Positions 36,740 to 46,057 of a stretch of DNA of 64,000 nucleotides are shown in pieces. The stretch spans positions 1,054,001 through 1,118,000 of the forward strand of contig NZ_CP009747.1 of NCBI RefSeq assembly GCF_000800255.1, written 5' to 3'. Made by a program: the position numbers and the translations under genes. The DNA is from Pseudomonas parafulva (lineage in GTDB: Bacteria > Pseudomonadota > Gammaproteobacteria > Pseudomonadales > Pseudomonadaceae). Each line of letters opens with the position of its first letter. Position 1 is the stretch's first letter. The notes beneath the pieces are model-generated. The model was given only the letters and a program-made list of their open reading frames with translations, did no database searches and was not told where the DNA came from.

Positions 36740-37537
36740 ATGAATCTAGATGAACTGCTGGTTGCCGTGCGTAACCACCCCGAGAACCTGAGCATTCCAG
36801 CCAGTTGGGGCCAAGGCCGCGCGTGTTTTGGTGGTCTGATGGCGGCTCTGGTGCATGAAACGATGTGTTTGAAAGTCGGCGGTGACAGACCGGTACGGTC
36901 GCTGGCCATCACGTTCGTGGGCCCTGCGGTGCCCGAGATGCCGATTCGCTTCGACGCCGAGGTGCTGCGAGAGGGCAAGGCCGTGACCACCGTCCTGGGC
37001 AGGGCCGTTCAGGCGGGTCAGATGGTGACGTTAGTGCAAGGCAGTTTCGGTGAAAGCCGTGCGTCTGAGGTGCAGGTGGGGGCCGGCTCGGCGACGCCTA
37101 TCAAGCCTCTCGCAGAAGCGACGCCAGAGTTACCCTACATCGCTGGCGTCACTCCGGCGTTCATGCGCCACGTTTCGTTGCGTTGGGCACTGGGTGGTCT
37201 GCCATTCAGCGGTAATGACTCACGAGAAATGGGCGGCTGGGTGCGCTTGCGCGATGTGGCGAAGGCGCCTCTGAGCGTCGGACACCTGTTGGCGCTGGTA
37301 GACGCCTGGCCGCCCAGCGTGCTGCCAATACTGAGCAAGCCGGCTGCCGGTAGCACGTTGTCATGGACCATTGAATTCGTTCAGCCCATACCCGAGGTCA
37401 GCACTTCGGATTGGTGCCAGTACCGAGTCGAGACTGAGCATGCCAAAGACGGCTATGGCCACGCTGCCGCCAGGTTATCCTCGGCTGACGGCAGGTTACT
37501 TGCACTGAGTCGTCAAACGGTGACCGTCTTCGCCTGA
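36740..37537 (+). CDS. Acyl-CoA thioesterase-like double-hotdog protein
   Basis: 265 residues. The N-terminal half has GRACFGGLMAALVHETM and VRSLAITFVGPA, the C-terminal half LVDAWPPSVLP and STLSWTIEFVQP, the pattern of TesB-like/4HBT_3 two-hotdog thioesterases. These hydrolyse acyl-CoA esters of unknown chain length in the cytoplasm. Asp and Gln/Thr residues of the TesB catalytic set cannot be placed without alignment. ATG 36740 lies in the expected family start (MNLDELLVAV). Separate from the CHAD gene by 95 bases. Confidence 0.8.
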   Translation: MNLDELLVAVRNHPENLSIPASWGQGRACFGGLMAALVHETMCLKVGGDRPVRSLAITFVGPAVPEMPIRFDAEVLREGKAVTTVLGRAVQAGQMVTLVQGSFGESRASEVQVGAGSATPIKPLAEATPELPYIAGVTPAFMRHVSLRWALGGLPFSGNDSREMGGWVRLRDVAKAPLSVGHLLALVDAWPPSVLPILSKPAAGSTLSWTIEFVQPIPEVSTSDWCQYRVETEHAKDGYGHAAARLSSADGRLLALSRQTVTVFA

Positions 37538-37547
37538 ACGGGCCACG

Positions 37548-37916
37548 TCAGCGCCGGAGTCTGTGGCGCTCACGCCAGGCGCGCAACCATCCACCTGAAA
37601 GCACAAAGCGCGGAAAGGTCACGAACTGTTCGGTCAGCAGACGTCTGAAAGCATCGCTTCGATCGCTGAACGGTTCGGGCTGCTCAGCCTCCAGTCGATG
37701 ACCCTGACGTTGCATGCCAAGCGCTGCGATCAGCGCAAGAGCGCCCACCGCCAATTGAGTGAGGTCCATCGCGAACAGGCCCGAAAGCAGCAGTAGAAAC
37801 GCCAGGATGAACAAAGGGACGGCGATCAAGTGCAGCACCAGATTGGCCGGATGGCGGTGGTGATGATGATAGCCGCGCCATTGCCAGGCGGGCAGGTTGG
37901 GTAGACGCTTGCTCAT
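37548..37916 (-). CDS. Mpo1-like (DUF962) small membrane protein
   Basis: 122 residues. AGGAG is 6 bases before ATG 37916. An N-terminal WQWRGYHHHHRHPANLVLHLIAVPLF has the His-rich motif of the DUF962/Mpo1 family, followed by two helices (about 33-50 and 55-70) and a basic C-terminus. Yeast Mpo1 is an Fe(II) dioxygenase that shortens 2-hydroxy fatty acids by one carbon; bacterial members are uncharacterised. The number of clustered His residues suggests metal binding. Family call from memory. Convergent with the thioesterase gene. Confidence 0.6.
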   Translation of the reverse strand: MSKRLPNLPAWQWRGYHHHHRHPANLVLHLIAVPLFILAFLLLLSGLFAMDLTQLAVGALALIAALGMQRQGHRLEAEQPEPFSDRSDAFRRLLTEQFVTFPRFVLSGGWLRAWRERHRLRR

Positions 37917-37991
37917 GGACATCTCCTCTCGGTCATGTCCAAAGCTTAGTGCGGCCCCTGGATCGGGGCCAATCGATGCCCTTTATGGGGG

Positions 37992-39470
37992 CTATAGCTT
38001 GAGCTGGCCGATGGCTTTGTTCAGCTCGCCGGCCAGCGTTGCCAGCTCGTTGCTGGTGGTAGCCGAACCCACGGTCTGCTGTACGGTTTGCTCGGTGACG
38101 TCGCGGATGCTGACCACCGCCCGGTTCATCTCTTCGGCCACTTGACTCTGCTGCTCTGCAGCCACCGCGATTTGGGTGTTGCTTTCGCGCATTTGAGCCA
38201 CTGCCTGGGTGATCTCGGCGAGGGCGTCACCCGCTTCACGTGCCTGCTGCACGCAATCGTCGGCTTTGAAGGAACTCTCCTGCATGAAGTCCACTGCATC
38301 GCGGGTCCCATCCTGCAGTGCTGAGACCATGGTGGTGATCTCGTCTGTGGAACTTTGTACCCGCTTGGCCAGGTTGCGCACCTCATCGGCGACCACCGCG
38401 AAGCCCCGACCCAGGTCGCCCGCCCGCGCTGCTTCGATAGCCGCGTTGAGTGCCAGCAGGTTGGTCTGTTCGGCAATGCTGTGGATCACGCTGACCACGC
38501 TGTTGATCTTCTGGCTGTCGTCGGCCAGTTGGCGAATCATCTCGGCAGTCTGCTGTACGCCGCTGGACAGGCCAGAGATGGAGTCCTGGACGCGGGTCAC
38601 CACTGCCTGTCCACTGCCGGCAAGGGTATCGGCGCTCTGCGATAAATCGCGAGTAGCGCCTGCATGCTGGGCAATGTGGTGGACCGTGGCGGACATCTCG
38701 TTGATGGCGGTGGCAGCCTGGTCGGTCTCGCTCTGTTGGCCGATCATGCCGTGGCGCACTTCGTTCATGCTGGTCGCCAAGCGTGCGGCACCTGCGTCGA
38801 GCTGTGCGGCCGTTCGCGCCACGGTGCTCACCACGCGGTGGTAAGTGGTCTGCATGGCATTGAAGGCACCGGCCATCTGGCCCACCTCGTCGCCGCAGGC
38901 CAGCGGCACCCGGGCCGACAGGTCGCCGGTGCGTTCGACGTGCAGCATCACGTCCTTGAGCATGTTGAGTTGGCTCAGCAGAAAGCGGATGAGCAATTGC
39001 GAGGCGCAGAGCATCGCCAGCATGAGGATCAGCACGCACAGCGCATATTGGGTGAAGCGGTCAAAAAATACCTGGCGCAGGCTGGGTGACTGCGCCAGCA
39101 CGGCAATGTGCTGGTCGCCCAGGCGTAGTACCTGGGCGCCGCGCAGGGGATCGGTGCCGAGCAACCAGGCTGCCGGTAGATCGACCCAGCCTTGCGCCTC
39201 GCGCAGTGACTCGAGGGACTGCCCTGCGAACGTAGGGGTTTGGCCGGTTTGCCAAGTGATGATCTGAGCCAGGTGAGGAATGGGCTGGTTGGCGGGCCAT
39301 CTGGCCAGCACCTCAGCTTGAGCCAGGGCCTGCGCGTGTGCCGCCTCGGCACGGGCCTGTTGCTCGAGATTGACGGCGTAAAGTACCAGCAGCAAGGTCG
39401 TGACAAAGGCCACCGCATTGACGGCCCAAAACTTGTATTTCAAGGAAATATTGCTAAGCCAGGCACCCAT
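37992..39470 (-). CDS. Methyl-accepting chemotaxis protein with short periplasmic domain
   Basis: 492 residues. Helix 1 at about 15-35, a periplasmic part of only about 100 residues, helix 2 at about 138-160, HAMP, and a signalling hairpin with tip [19 protein letters not shown]. The small loop has an unusual Trp-rich stretch (ARWPANQ, ITWQTG, AQGWVD), unlike the standard four-helix or Cache sensors I know. No CheR-binding tail is seen. ATG 39470 is used although its ribosome site is weak. No flagellar promoter with a convincing -35 was found; GCCAATAA occurs upstream without one. Confidence 0.88.
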   Translation of the reverse strand: MGAWLSNISLKYKFWAVNAVAFVTTLLLVLYAVNLEQQARAEAAHAQALAQAEVLARWPANQPIPHLAQIITWQTGQTPTFAGQSLESLREAQGWVDLPAAWLLGTDPLRGAQVLRLGDQHIAVLAQSPSLRQVFFDRFTQYALCVLILMLAMLCASQLLIRFLLSQLNMLKDVMLHVERTGDLSARVPLACGDEVGQMAGAFNAMQTTYHRVVSTVARTAAQLDAGAARLATSMNEVRHGMIGQQSETDQAATAINEMSATVHHIAQHAGATRDLSQSADTLAGSGQAVVTRVQDSISGLSSGVQQTAEMIRQLADDSQKINSVVSVIHSIAEQTNLLALNAAIEAARAGDLGRGFAVVADEVRNLAKRVQSSTDEITTMVSALQDGTRDAVDFMQESSFKADDCVQQAREAGDALAEITQAVAQMRESNTQIAVAAEQQSQVAEEMNRAVVSIRDVTEQTVQQTVGSATTSNELATLAGELNKAIGQLKL

Positions 39471-39557
39471 GGAAGGTCTTCTCTGAGTTGAGCGGAAACA
39501 TTATTGGCAAGGTGCCATCATTGTGCGCGCTCGATGAGTCGACTGTCATGATGTGCA

Positions 39558-40355
39558 TCAAGGGAGTTTGAAGAAAGCCTTTGCCGTCGCCGTCGTGTGT
39601 TCAGCGCACTGCTCGACGCTCTCGTTACGGTGCATGGCAACCTCGCGCAGTACGTAGGGTAGGTAGGCGGGTTCGTTGCGTCCACTTTTGGGCTTGGGGC
39701 GCAGGCTACGTGGGAGAAGATAGGGCGCGTCGGTTTCCAGCATCAGTCGGCCCTGGGCAATGTCGCCGACCAGCGGATGCAAATGCGTACCACGGCGTTC
39801 GTCGCAGATCCAACCTGTGATGCCGATGTGCAGGTCCATGTCCAGATAGGCGAACAAGGCGTCGCGTTCTCCGGTAAAGCAATGCACCACTGCAGCGCTC
39901 AGATGGTCGCGGTAGTCCTTGAGAATGGCTAACAGACGTTGACTGGCGTCACGTTCGTGCAGAAACACCGGCAACTGCAGTTCAGCTGCCAGCGCTAACT
40001 GCGCGTGCAGGGCACTTTCCTGCAGGGGACGAGGAGAGAAGTCGCGGTTGAAATCCAATCCGCATTCACCCACCGCTCGCACGCGTGGCGCTTTCAGCAG
40101 TTCGCGCAGACGGCGCTCGCTTTCTCCACTCCAGGTGCTGGCCTCATGGGGGTGGACGCCGGCCGTGGCGAATAGGCACTGACCCTGCGCATCGAGTTGC
40201 TGACACAGCTCAAGTGCTTGCTCGCTCACGTCCAGGTTGGTGCCGGTAACCACCAGCTGCGCCACGCCGGCCTCACGGGCGCGTTCGATGATTGCCGCTT
40301 CATGCTGATGGAAGCTGCTGTTGGTCAGATTGACGCCGATATCGATCAGTTGCAT
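39558..40355 (-). CDS. tatD: TatD-family metal-dependent DNase
   Basis: 265 residues of the TIM-barrel TatD family. Metal-binding pattern: IDIGVNLTN at the start, GVHPHEAS near 67, [13 protein letters not shown] near 96, [11 protein letters not shown] near 128, [11 protein letters not shown] near 155 and [12 protein letters not shown] near 203. TatD enzymes are 3'-5' exonucleases on single-stranded DNA and RNA. It has its own divergent intergenic region with the MltF-like gene. Three TatD-type paralogues usually occur per Pseudomonas genome, so the exact orthologue is not fixed. Confidence 0.9.
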   Translation of the reverse strand: MQLIDIGVNLTNSSFHQHEAAIIERAREAGVAQLVVTGTNLDVSEQALELCQQLDAQGQCLFATAGVHPHEASTWSGESERRLRELLKAPRVRAVGECGLDFNRDFSPRPLQESALHAQLALAAELQLPVFLHERDASQRLLAILKDYRDHLSAAVVHCFTGERDALFAYLDMDLHIGITGWICDERRGTHLHPLVGDIAQGRLMLETDAPYLLPRSLRPKPKSGRNEPAYLPYVLREVAMHRNESVEQCAEHTTATAKAFFKLP

Positions 40356-40482
40356 GGTGCTGTCTCATGCTGCGGGACGGCCACGATAGCAAAGTCCGCC
40401 ATTTCGCGGGAAAACCAAGAACTTCGCACAAGATTGGTGGTCTTTTGCCATCATCTCTTGACCGTTCCCGGATGCACTTCCC

Positions 40483-41892
40483 ATGCTGCGATTGTTGCTG
40501 ACGACTCTGCTGTTGCTCGGCCTGCTCAACGTGGTGCCTGCCTTCGCGCGTGAAGCCGGTCCGGTGCAGCACGCGCCAGCTTCTCAGGTCCGTGACCTGC
40601 CGCAGATCCGCGCCAGCAAGGTGCTGAGGGTGCTGGTCAATCAGAGCCGTAACAGCTCAGGTGAGGTCAAGGGTGAGCCGGTCGGCGTCGAGTACTACCG
40701 CTTGCGAGCACTGGAGCATGCACTCAACGCACGGATGGATGAAGGACAGCGAATAACCTTCAAGGTCGTTCCCAGAGCCAAGGAGCAGCTCATTGGCGCA
40801 TTGCGTCGCGGCGAAGGCGATTTGGCAGCGCCTGGTGAGTTGCTCGATGCGGCGCTGGTACATGAAGTGGGCGTCAGTGCACCCGTGGTCGATCAGGTAG
40901 CACTCGTGCTGGTCGGGCGCAAAGGTGATCGGTCTTTCAGTCGGATCGAACAGTTGTCTGGACGCACGATTGCGTTGACCACAGCCAGTGCGGCGGGACC
41001 TGTGATCGAGCAGATCAATCAGCAACTGGCGCTGCGCAAGCGTGCGCCAGTGAGGATCGAGTGGGTAGACCCGACCCTGGCGGTGGAGGATGTGCTGGAA
41101 ATGGTTCAGGCCGGCATCTATCACCTGACTGTGGTAGAGCGTCCCATTGCCCAACGTTGGGGGCGTGTGATGTCCAAACTGCGGCTAGACACGCGCTTGC
41201 ACCTTGGCCAGCCACAGGCCATGCGTTGGTATGTGCGCAAGGATGCCACGCAGTTGCTCAGCAGCATCGACCGCTTTCTGGCGAGCTATCGTGCCCCAGA
41301 TAACCAGGATGCCGCGTTTGAGCGAATCTATCGACGTCAGTACCGCGTCCATGATCCACTGGCTCGGCAAGATCGCCGGCGCTTGGTATCGGTGCGTGCG
41401 ATATTGCAGAAGCATGCGGCCGAGCAACAGATCGATTGGCTCAACCTGGCCGCCCTGGCCTTCAAGGAGTCGAGCCTTGACCCCAAGGCGCGTGGCGTGG
41501 GTGGTGCTCACGGCCTGATGCAAATCACTCCCTCTGCTGCTCAGCGAGTGGGCGTGAGCGATACCTCGACGGTCGATGGCAATGTTCAGGCGAGCGCGCG
41601 CTATCTGGCCATGATTCGTCGCAAGTTCTTTTCCAGCCCCCAACTCAATGAGCGTGAGCGCATGGCCTTTGTACTCGCGGCTTACAACCTTGGTCCCGAG
41701 CGGGTTCAGGCCATGCGGGCGCAGGCGCGTCGGCGCGGGCTGAACGCCAATCAGTGGTTCTTTCAGACTGAGCGAATCGCGATGGAGCAGGTGGGGATGG
41801 GAACAGTCAACTTCGTCAATAGCGTCAACAAGTACTTCCTGGCATTCAACCGTGAGCGATCAGGACTTGAACAGGGGATAGGGCGACAATAG
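40483..41892 (+). CDS. MltF-like lytic transglycosylase
   Basis: 469 residues. A signal peptide (LLLTTLLLLGLLNVVPAFA), a periplasmic solute-binding domain (about 40-270, LRVLVNQSRNSSG and GDLAAPGEL) and a C-terminal SLT domain with the catalytic Glu329 in FKESSLDP, then HGLMQITPSAAQ and ARYLAMI. This is the architecture of MltF, which cleaves the glycan backbone and is regulated by muropeptides through the binding domain. Pseudomonas normally has a further MltF near purL, so this is probably a paralogue and no gene name is given. The protein lacks the lipobox seen in outer-membrane MltF forms. Confidence 0.87.
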   Translation: MLRLLLTTLLLLGLLNVVPAFAREAGPVQHAPASQVRDLPQIRASKVLRVLVNQSRNSSGEVKGEPVGVEYYRLRALEHALNARMDEGQRITFKVVPRAKEQLIGALRRGEGDLAAPGELLDAALVHEVGVSAPVVDQVALVLVGRKGDRSFSRIEQLSGRTIALTTASAAGPVIEQINQQLALRKRAPVRIEWVDPTLAVEDVLEMVQAGIYHLTVVERPIAQRWGRVMSKLRLDTRLHLGQPQAMRWYVRKDATQLLSSIDRFLASYRAPDNQDAAFERIYRRQYRVHDPLARQDRRRLVSVRAILQKHAAEQQIDWLNLAALAFKESSLDPKARGVGGAHGLMQITPSAAQRVGVSDTSTVDGNVQASARYLAMIRRKFFSSPQLNERERMAFVLAAYNLGPERVQAMRAQARRRGLNANQWFFQTERIAMEQVGMGTVNFVNSVNKYFLAFNRERSGLEQGIGRQ

Positions 41893-41898
41893 GTTCTA

Positions 41899-41956
41899 AT
41901 TAATCGATAGGTTGGTTCGGTTTTTTGCGGTTTTCGTATCTTTAAAATCGATTAAT
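41899..41956. promoter_or_regulatory. Inverted repeat upstream of the DoxX gene
   Basis: ATTAATCGAT (41899-41908) is repeated in reverse complement as ATCGATTAAT (41947-41956), perfect over 10 bases with 38 bases between. It lies 41 bases before the DoxX ATG and may be an operator or looped site. No regulator is identified. Confidence 0.45.
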
Positions 41957-41996
41957 ATGGCGCTCATTCCCCACATCCGTTCAAGGAAACTGCAAG

Positions 41997-42431
41997 ATGA
42001 GCCCTACCATCAAAGCCCTCCTTTCCACCCGCGCCGGTTTTGGCGTCAGCTTGTTGCGTGTTCTGATTGGTTTCATACTCATGGCGCACGGCGCACAAAA
42101 GCTCTTCGGTTGGTTCGGCGGCTACGGCCTTGAGGGGACCGGCCAGTGGATGGAAAGCATCGGACTGGCACCTGGTTATCTGATGGCCATGCTTTCCGGC
42201 AGTGCCGAGTTCTTCGGCGGGCTGGGTTTACTGCTCGGGCTGCTGGCGCGTCCCGCGGCGCTGGTGCTGAGTGCAACGTTGGTGGTGGCAATTTTCACTG
42301 TGCACATTAGCAACGGCTTGTTTATGGCCAACAATGGCTATGAGTTCGCGCTTGCGTTGATGGCCGGCACCCTCGCCATTCTCTCAGAAGGCGCCGGTCG
42401 GGTGTCGTTGGATCGCCTGATAGCCCGCTGA
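41997..42431 (+). CDS. DoxX-family membrane protein
   Basis: 144 residues with four hydrophobic segments. Family pattern: LLRVLIGFILMAHGAQKLFGWFGG near the start, FFGGLGLLLGLLARPAALVLSATLV (read in parts) in the middle and TVHISNGLFMANNGYEFAL at the end. DoxX proteins in bacteria are linked to thiosulfate or oxidative chemistry and quinone pools; here the substrate is unknown. AAGGAAA sits about 8 bases before ATG 41997. Single gene, followed by a stem-loop. Confidence 0.85.
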   Translation: MSPTIKALLSTRAGFGVSLLRVLIGFILMAHGAQKLFGWFGGYGLEGTGQWMESIGLAPGYLMAMLSGSAEFFGGLGLLLGLLARPAALVLSATLVVAIFTVHISNGLFMANNGYEFALALMAGTLAILSEGAGRVSLDRLIAR

Positions 42432-42453
42432 CATATGCCTGCAAACCGTTAAC

Positions 42454-42489
42454 GGCAAACTGCAAGTGAGCAGCCACTTGCAGCTTGCC
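42454..42489 (+). terminator. Stem-loop after the DoxX gene
   Basis: GGCAAACTGCAAGTG and CACTTGCAGCTTGCC pair with one mismatch around AGCAGC. No T run follows, so it is a likely but unproven terminator; it shares the CTTGCAG unit with the repeat at 54054. Confidence 0.55.
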
Positions 42490-42644
42490 ATCAGACGCTC
42501 TAGGATAACGCTTGCGCCGATTTAAACAGCTACTTGCGGGGCGCAGGAAAGGTCTGCAAGGCCATCCGAAATACCGCTAAAGCGCTGGTTCGGTGACGCC
42601 TCCCACCGCTGCCCAGCGGGATCTGCGAGGCGGAGAGATACTCC

Positions 42645-42953
42645 ATGAGTTGCCCACGTACCAGCGTCTGCTTGACTCCACTGCCAGCCGATCAGGCCGC
42701 ACGCACGCCTCGCATCCTTTTAGGTGGTCAGCACCAACCCACACTGCTGCGCAATCTCGATGGATTTTCCCGCCGCAAGGGTCAAGCCCGCGCCTTCCTC
42801 ATCCAGTTCGCCGAAAACGCCTGCGACCTTGCCCGGTACGCCAGTGACCGCTTTGATCTGGCAGTCATCCAGGCACCGACGGGCGAACAGGCTGGCGAAA
42901 TCATCGGTCACCTTACCCGCATTGCCCGCCAGGGATTGATTACGCGCAGCTGA
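42645..42953 (+). CDS. Hypothetical protein upstream of greB
   Basis: 102 residues. GGAGAG lies about 8 bases before ATG 42645. The sequence is soluble; a central segment (FSRRKGQARAFLIQFAENAC) and the C-terminal QAPTGEQAGEIIGHLTRIARQGLI suggest an alpha-beta fold, but I recognise no family. The frame has normal codon bias and spans a region with no competing gene, so it is probably real. It precedes greB on the same strand by 98 bases. Confidence 0.6.
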   Translation: MSCPRTSVCLTPLPADQAARTPRILLGGQHQPTLLRNLDGFSRRKGQARAFLIQFAENACDLARYASDRFDLAVIQAPTGEQAGEIIGHLTRIARQGLITRS

Positions 42954-43051
42954 TTCTCTGGTAGATGTCGTGCGCTGTGTTTTTTGGTTAAGCTCCCAGC
43001 CCCGCCAGGCCGATGTCGCCTGCGCAGGTAGTCGTGAGGAGAGCGAGCGGT

Positions 43052-43528
43052 TTGAGCACCAATATCATCACCATCGAAGGCCATGAGGCGCTCAAGAAGG
43101 AGCTGGATCATTTGTGGCGCGTCTACCGTCCGGAGATCACGCAGAAGGTAACGTGGGCGGCGTCTTTGGGCGATCGCAGCGAGAACGCTGATTATCAGTA
43201 CAACAAGAAGCTGCTGCGCGAGATCGATCGTCGGGTCCGCTATCTGCGCAAACGTCTCGAGGACGTCAAAGTGGTGAGTTATTCGCCACAACAGGAGGGG
43301 CGCGTGTTCTTTGGCGCCTGGGTCGAGATCGAGAATGACGAGGGGCAGACCCTGGCGTTTCGTATCGTCGGCTACGACGAGATCCATGGCCGCAACGACT
43401 ATATTTCCATCGATTCGCCCATGGCCCGTGCTTTGCTTAAAAAGGAGGAGGGCGACGAGGTGCGAGTGCATACCCCAACCGGCGATGCGACCTGGTACAT
43501 CAATCGCATCCACTATGGCGCGACCTGA
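43052..43528 (+). CDS. greB: GreB transcript cleavage factor
   Basis: 158 residues from TTG 43052, exactly the length of E. coli GreB. The N-terminal coiled coil starts STNIITIEGHEALKKELDHLW and carries the acidic tip in SLGDRSENADY (Asp and Glu that coordinate Mg in the RNA polymerase channel). The C-terminal FKBP-like domain ends the protein. GreB stimulates cleavage of backtracked RNA. The TTG start is preceded by a GGAGAG site; an upstream ATG at 43013 lacks a ribosome site. Confidence 0.93.
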   Translation: MSTNIITIEGHEALKKELDHLWRVYRPEITQKVTWAASLGDRSENADYQYNKKLLREIDRRVRYLRKRLEDVKVVSYSPQQEGRVFFGAWVEIENDEGQTLAFRIVGYDEIHGRNDYISIDSPMARALLKKEEGDEVRVHTPTGDATWYINRIHYGAT

Positions 43529-43549
43529 GCACGCCATGGCGGATGGTGG

Positions 43550-46057
43550 TCAGGTGTCTCGCAACACGCTCAAGGGTGATGCATTGAGCGCACGCCGGGT
43601 GCCGAAGACGCCGGCTGCGCCCACCAGCAGTGCGCCGATCAGTGGCAGCACCAGTAGCCACGGATGCGGTGCCCATTGCAGGTTAAAGGCGTAGCGGTAC
43701 AGCCCCCAACTGATCAGCTCGCAGCCCAGTGCTGCCAATACACCGCTGGCCGCGCCGAGCAGGCCGAACTCGATGCGCCGGGCCTTGACCAGCAGGGCGC
43801 GTCCGGCACCGAGTGCGCGCAGCAGGGCGCCTTGGCGAATGCGCTCGTCCAGAGTGGCCTGTAATCCAGCGAGCAGTCCCGTCACACCCGCCGCCAATAC
43901 GAACAGCAGTACGTACTCTACAGCCAGGGTGACCTGGGCCAGGATGCTGCGCAGTTGCCCCAGCAGTGCATCGACCTGCAGCAGGGTCACGGCCGGGAAG
44001 GCGCGTGACAGTGCGACCACTTCAGCATCGTGGCCTGGCGCGAGGTAGAAGCTGGTCAGGTAGGTGGCTGGCAGTCCTAGCAGCGTACCCGGCTGGAAGA
44101 TCATGTAGAAATTGGGCTGGAAGCTGTCCCAATGTACGGTCCGCAGGCTGGTGACCTGTGCCTGACGCTGCTCGCCCCCGATATCGAAGGTCAACAGGTC
44201 GTTAAGTTTCAGGCCCAGGCTGGCAGCCAGATCGGCTTCGACCGACACGCCGGGAGGCCTGTTATCGGGGGGGGATGATTGCCACCAAGTGCCGTCGACT
44301 ATGGCATTGCCCTGGGGCAGATTGGCGGCCCAAGTCAAGCTCAGATCACGCTGTACGGCCCGCTCCCCAGCAGAGTCTTTGCTCACCCGTTGCTGGACCG
44401 ATTGCCCGTTGATCTGCGTGAGCCGGCCTGGCATGACGGGATACAACGGGGCGGACGTGGCGTTGAGTTCGCGTAACCGCTGGGTAAACGGCTCGCGGTC
44501 GTCCGGCAGAATGTTGAGGGCGAAGTGATTGGGCGCGTCTTCGGGCAACTGGGCCTGCCAGTTGTCGAGGAGCTCCGCGCGCAGCAGTGCGATCAGCGCC
44601 ATGGCCAGCAGTATCAGGCCGAAGGCGAGTGCCTGTCCGGCGGCGGCCAGCGGGTGACGCAGCAGTTGACCCAGGCCCAGTCGCCAGGCAAGCGGGGCGG
44701 CGGACAGCATTCGCCTCAGGCTGCGCAGGGCCAGCAGCAAAAGGCCGGCGAGCAGGGTTGCGGCCACGATCCCGCCGCCGAGCAGGGCGAATGTCAGGAT
44801 CAGGTCGAGGCTCAGCCGCCACATGATCAGCCCCAGAGCAAACAGTGCGGCGCCGTACACCAGCCAACTGCTGGGCGGGGTGGGTAGCAGGTCGCGGCGA
44901 AGGACGCGCAGAGGCGGGACCCGTCCCAGCGCGGCCAAAGGTGGCAGAGCGAAGCCGGCCAGCGCGACCAGTCCGGTGCCGATGCCGGCCAGCGCCGGCG
45001 CAAGATTGCCGGAAGGGACCGCACTGGGCAGTAGCCCTTGCAGCAACGCGAACAGCCCAAGTTGTGCCAGCCAGCCCACCCAGGCACCGCTCAGCGATGC
45101 GACCAGGCCCAGCACGGTCAACTGCAGTGAAAAAAGGCCCAGTGCCTGGTGGCGTGACAAGCCCAGGCAGCGAAGTAGGGCGCTGGCATCGAGACGGCGA
45201 GCGGCGTAGCGGCTGGCTGACAGCGCCACTGCCACGCCGGCCAACAACACCGCCACCAGGCTGGCCATGTTCAAGTAACGCTCGGCGCGACCAAGAGCGC
45301 CACCGATCTGACGATTGCCATCACGGGTATCGAGCAATCGCTGGTTGGCGGCTAACTGCTGCTCGATTGCCTGGCGATAGCTTTCCAGCGCTTGGGGCTC
45401 GCCGCGCCAGAGGTCGCGATAGGTAACCCGGCTGCCCGGTTGGATCACTCCAGTGGCCTCCAGATCGGCCATGTTCATCAGCACGCGCGGGGTAAGGCTG
45501 TAGAAATTGCCGGCACGATCCGGCTCGTACGTGAGCACACGGGTCATGCGCAGGGGTTTCATGCCCACGTCGATGCTATCGCCGAGTGACAGCCCGAGCG
45601 CCGTCAACAGGCGCGCTTCTACCCACGCCTCACCCGGCGCAGGGCTAGCTCCTGGGCTTTCGCTGCCGTAGGGCGTGGCTGCGCTGCGCAGCTCCCCGCG
45701 CAAGGGGTAGGCCGAGTCGACTGCCTTGATGCTGGAGAGCTGGATGCCCGCGTCGGCGGCCACCACACTGCTGAACTCAACCACGCGGGCGTGCTGAAGA
45801 CCGCGTGATGTGCCCGCGTCGAGTTGCTCGATTCGGATGGGGGAGGAGCCTTGCAGCACCAGGTCGGCTGCCAGGAATTCGCTGGCCCGCAGTTGCATGG
45901 CGCTGTTGAGGCGAGCGCCGAAGTAAGCGATGGCGGTGCTGGCTGCTACTGCCACCAGCACCGCCAAGAACAGCACTCGCACTTCGCTCGCGCGAGCATC
46001 GCGCAGCAGTTGGCGCAGGGCCAGCGTGCACAAATGCTTGACCGACAGGCGCGTCAT
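43550..46057 (-). CDS. ybbP: FtsX/YbbP-type ABC transporter permease
   Basis: 835 residues with FtsX-like segments: one helix near 25, a large periplasmic domain, three helices at about 275-390, more in the middle (430-500), a second periplasmic region and three C-terminal helices. This duplicated FtsX layout is YbbP, the partner of YbbA. The start overlaps the ybbA stop by 4 bases (ATGA). The family is thought to act on lipids or proteins at the inner membrane and to work with TesA, whose gene is divergent here. Substrate unknown. Confidence 0.88.
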   Translation of the reverse strand: MTRLSVKHLCTLALRQLLRDARASEVRVLFLAVLVAVAASTAIAYFGARLNSAMQLRASEFLAADLVLQGSSPIRIEQLDAGTSRGLQHARVVEFSSVVAADAGIQLSSIKAVDSAYPLRGELRSAATPYGSESPGASPAPGEAWVEARLLTALGLSLGDSIDVGMKPLRMTRVLTYEPDRAGNFYSLTPRVLMNMADLEATGVIQPGSRVTYRDLWRGEPQALESYRQAIEQQLAANQRLLDTRDGNRQIGGALGRAERYLNMASLVAVLLAGVAVALSASRYAARRLDASALLRCLGLSRHQALGLFSLQLTVLGLVASLSGAWVGWLAQLGLFALLQGLLPSAVPSGNLAPALAGIGTGLVALAGFALPPLAALGRVPPLRVLRRDLLPTPPSSWLVYGAALFALGLIMWRLSLDLILTFALLGGGIVAATLLAGLLLLALRSLRRMLSAAPLAWRLGLGQLLRHPLAAAGQALAFGLILLAMALIALLRAELLDNWQAQLPEDAPNHFALNILPDDREPFTQRLRELNATSAPLYPVMPGRLTQINGQSVQQRVSKDSAGERAVQRDLSLTWAANLPQGNAIVDGTWWQSSPPDNRPPGVSVEADLAASLGLKLNDLLTFDIGGEQRQAQVTSLRTVHWDSFQPNFYMIFQPGTLLGLPATYLTSFYLAPGHDAEVVALSRAFPAVTLLQVDALLGQLRSILAQVTLAVEYVLLFVLAAGVTGLLAGLQATLDERIRQGALLRALGAGRALLVKARRIEFGLLGAASGVLAALGCELISWGLYRYAFNLQWAPHPWLLVLPLIGALLVGAAGVFGTRRALNASPLSVLRDT

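Noticed and set aside
39471..39530. GCCAATAA upstream of the second chemoreceptor considered as a FliA promoter
   Set aside because: There is no TAAA or TCAA at the required distance before it.
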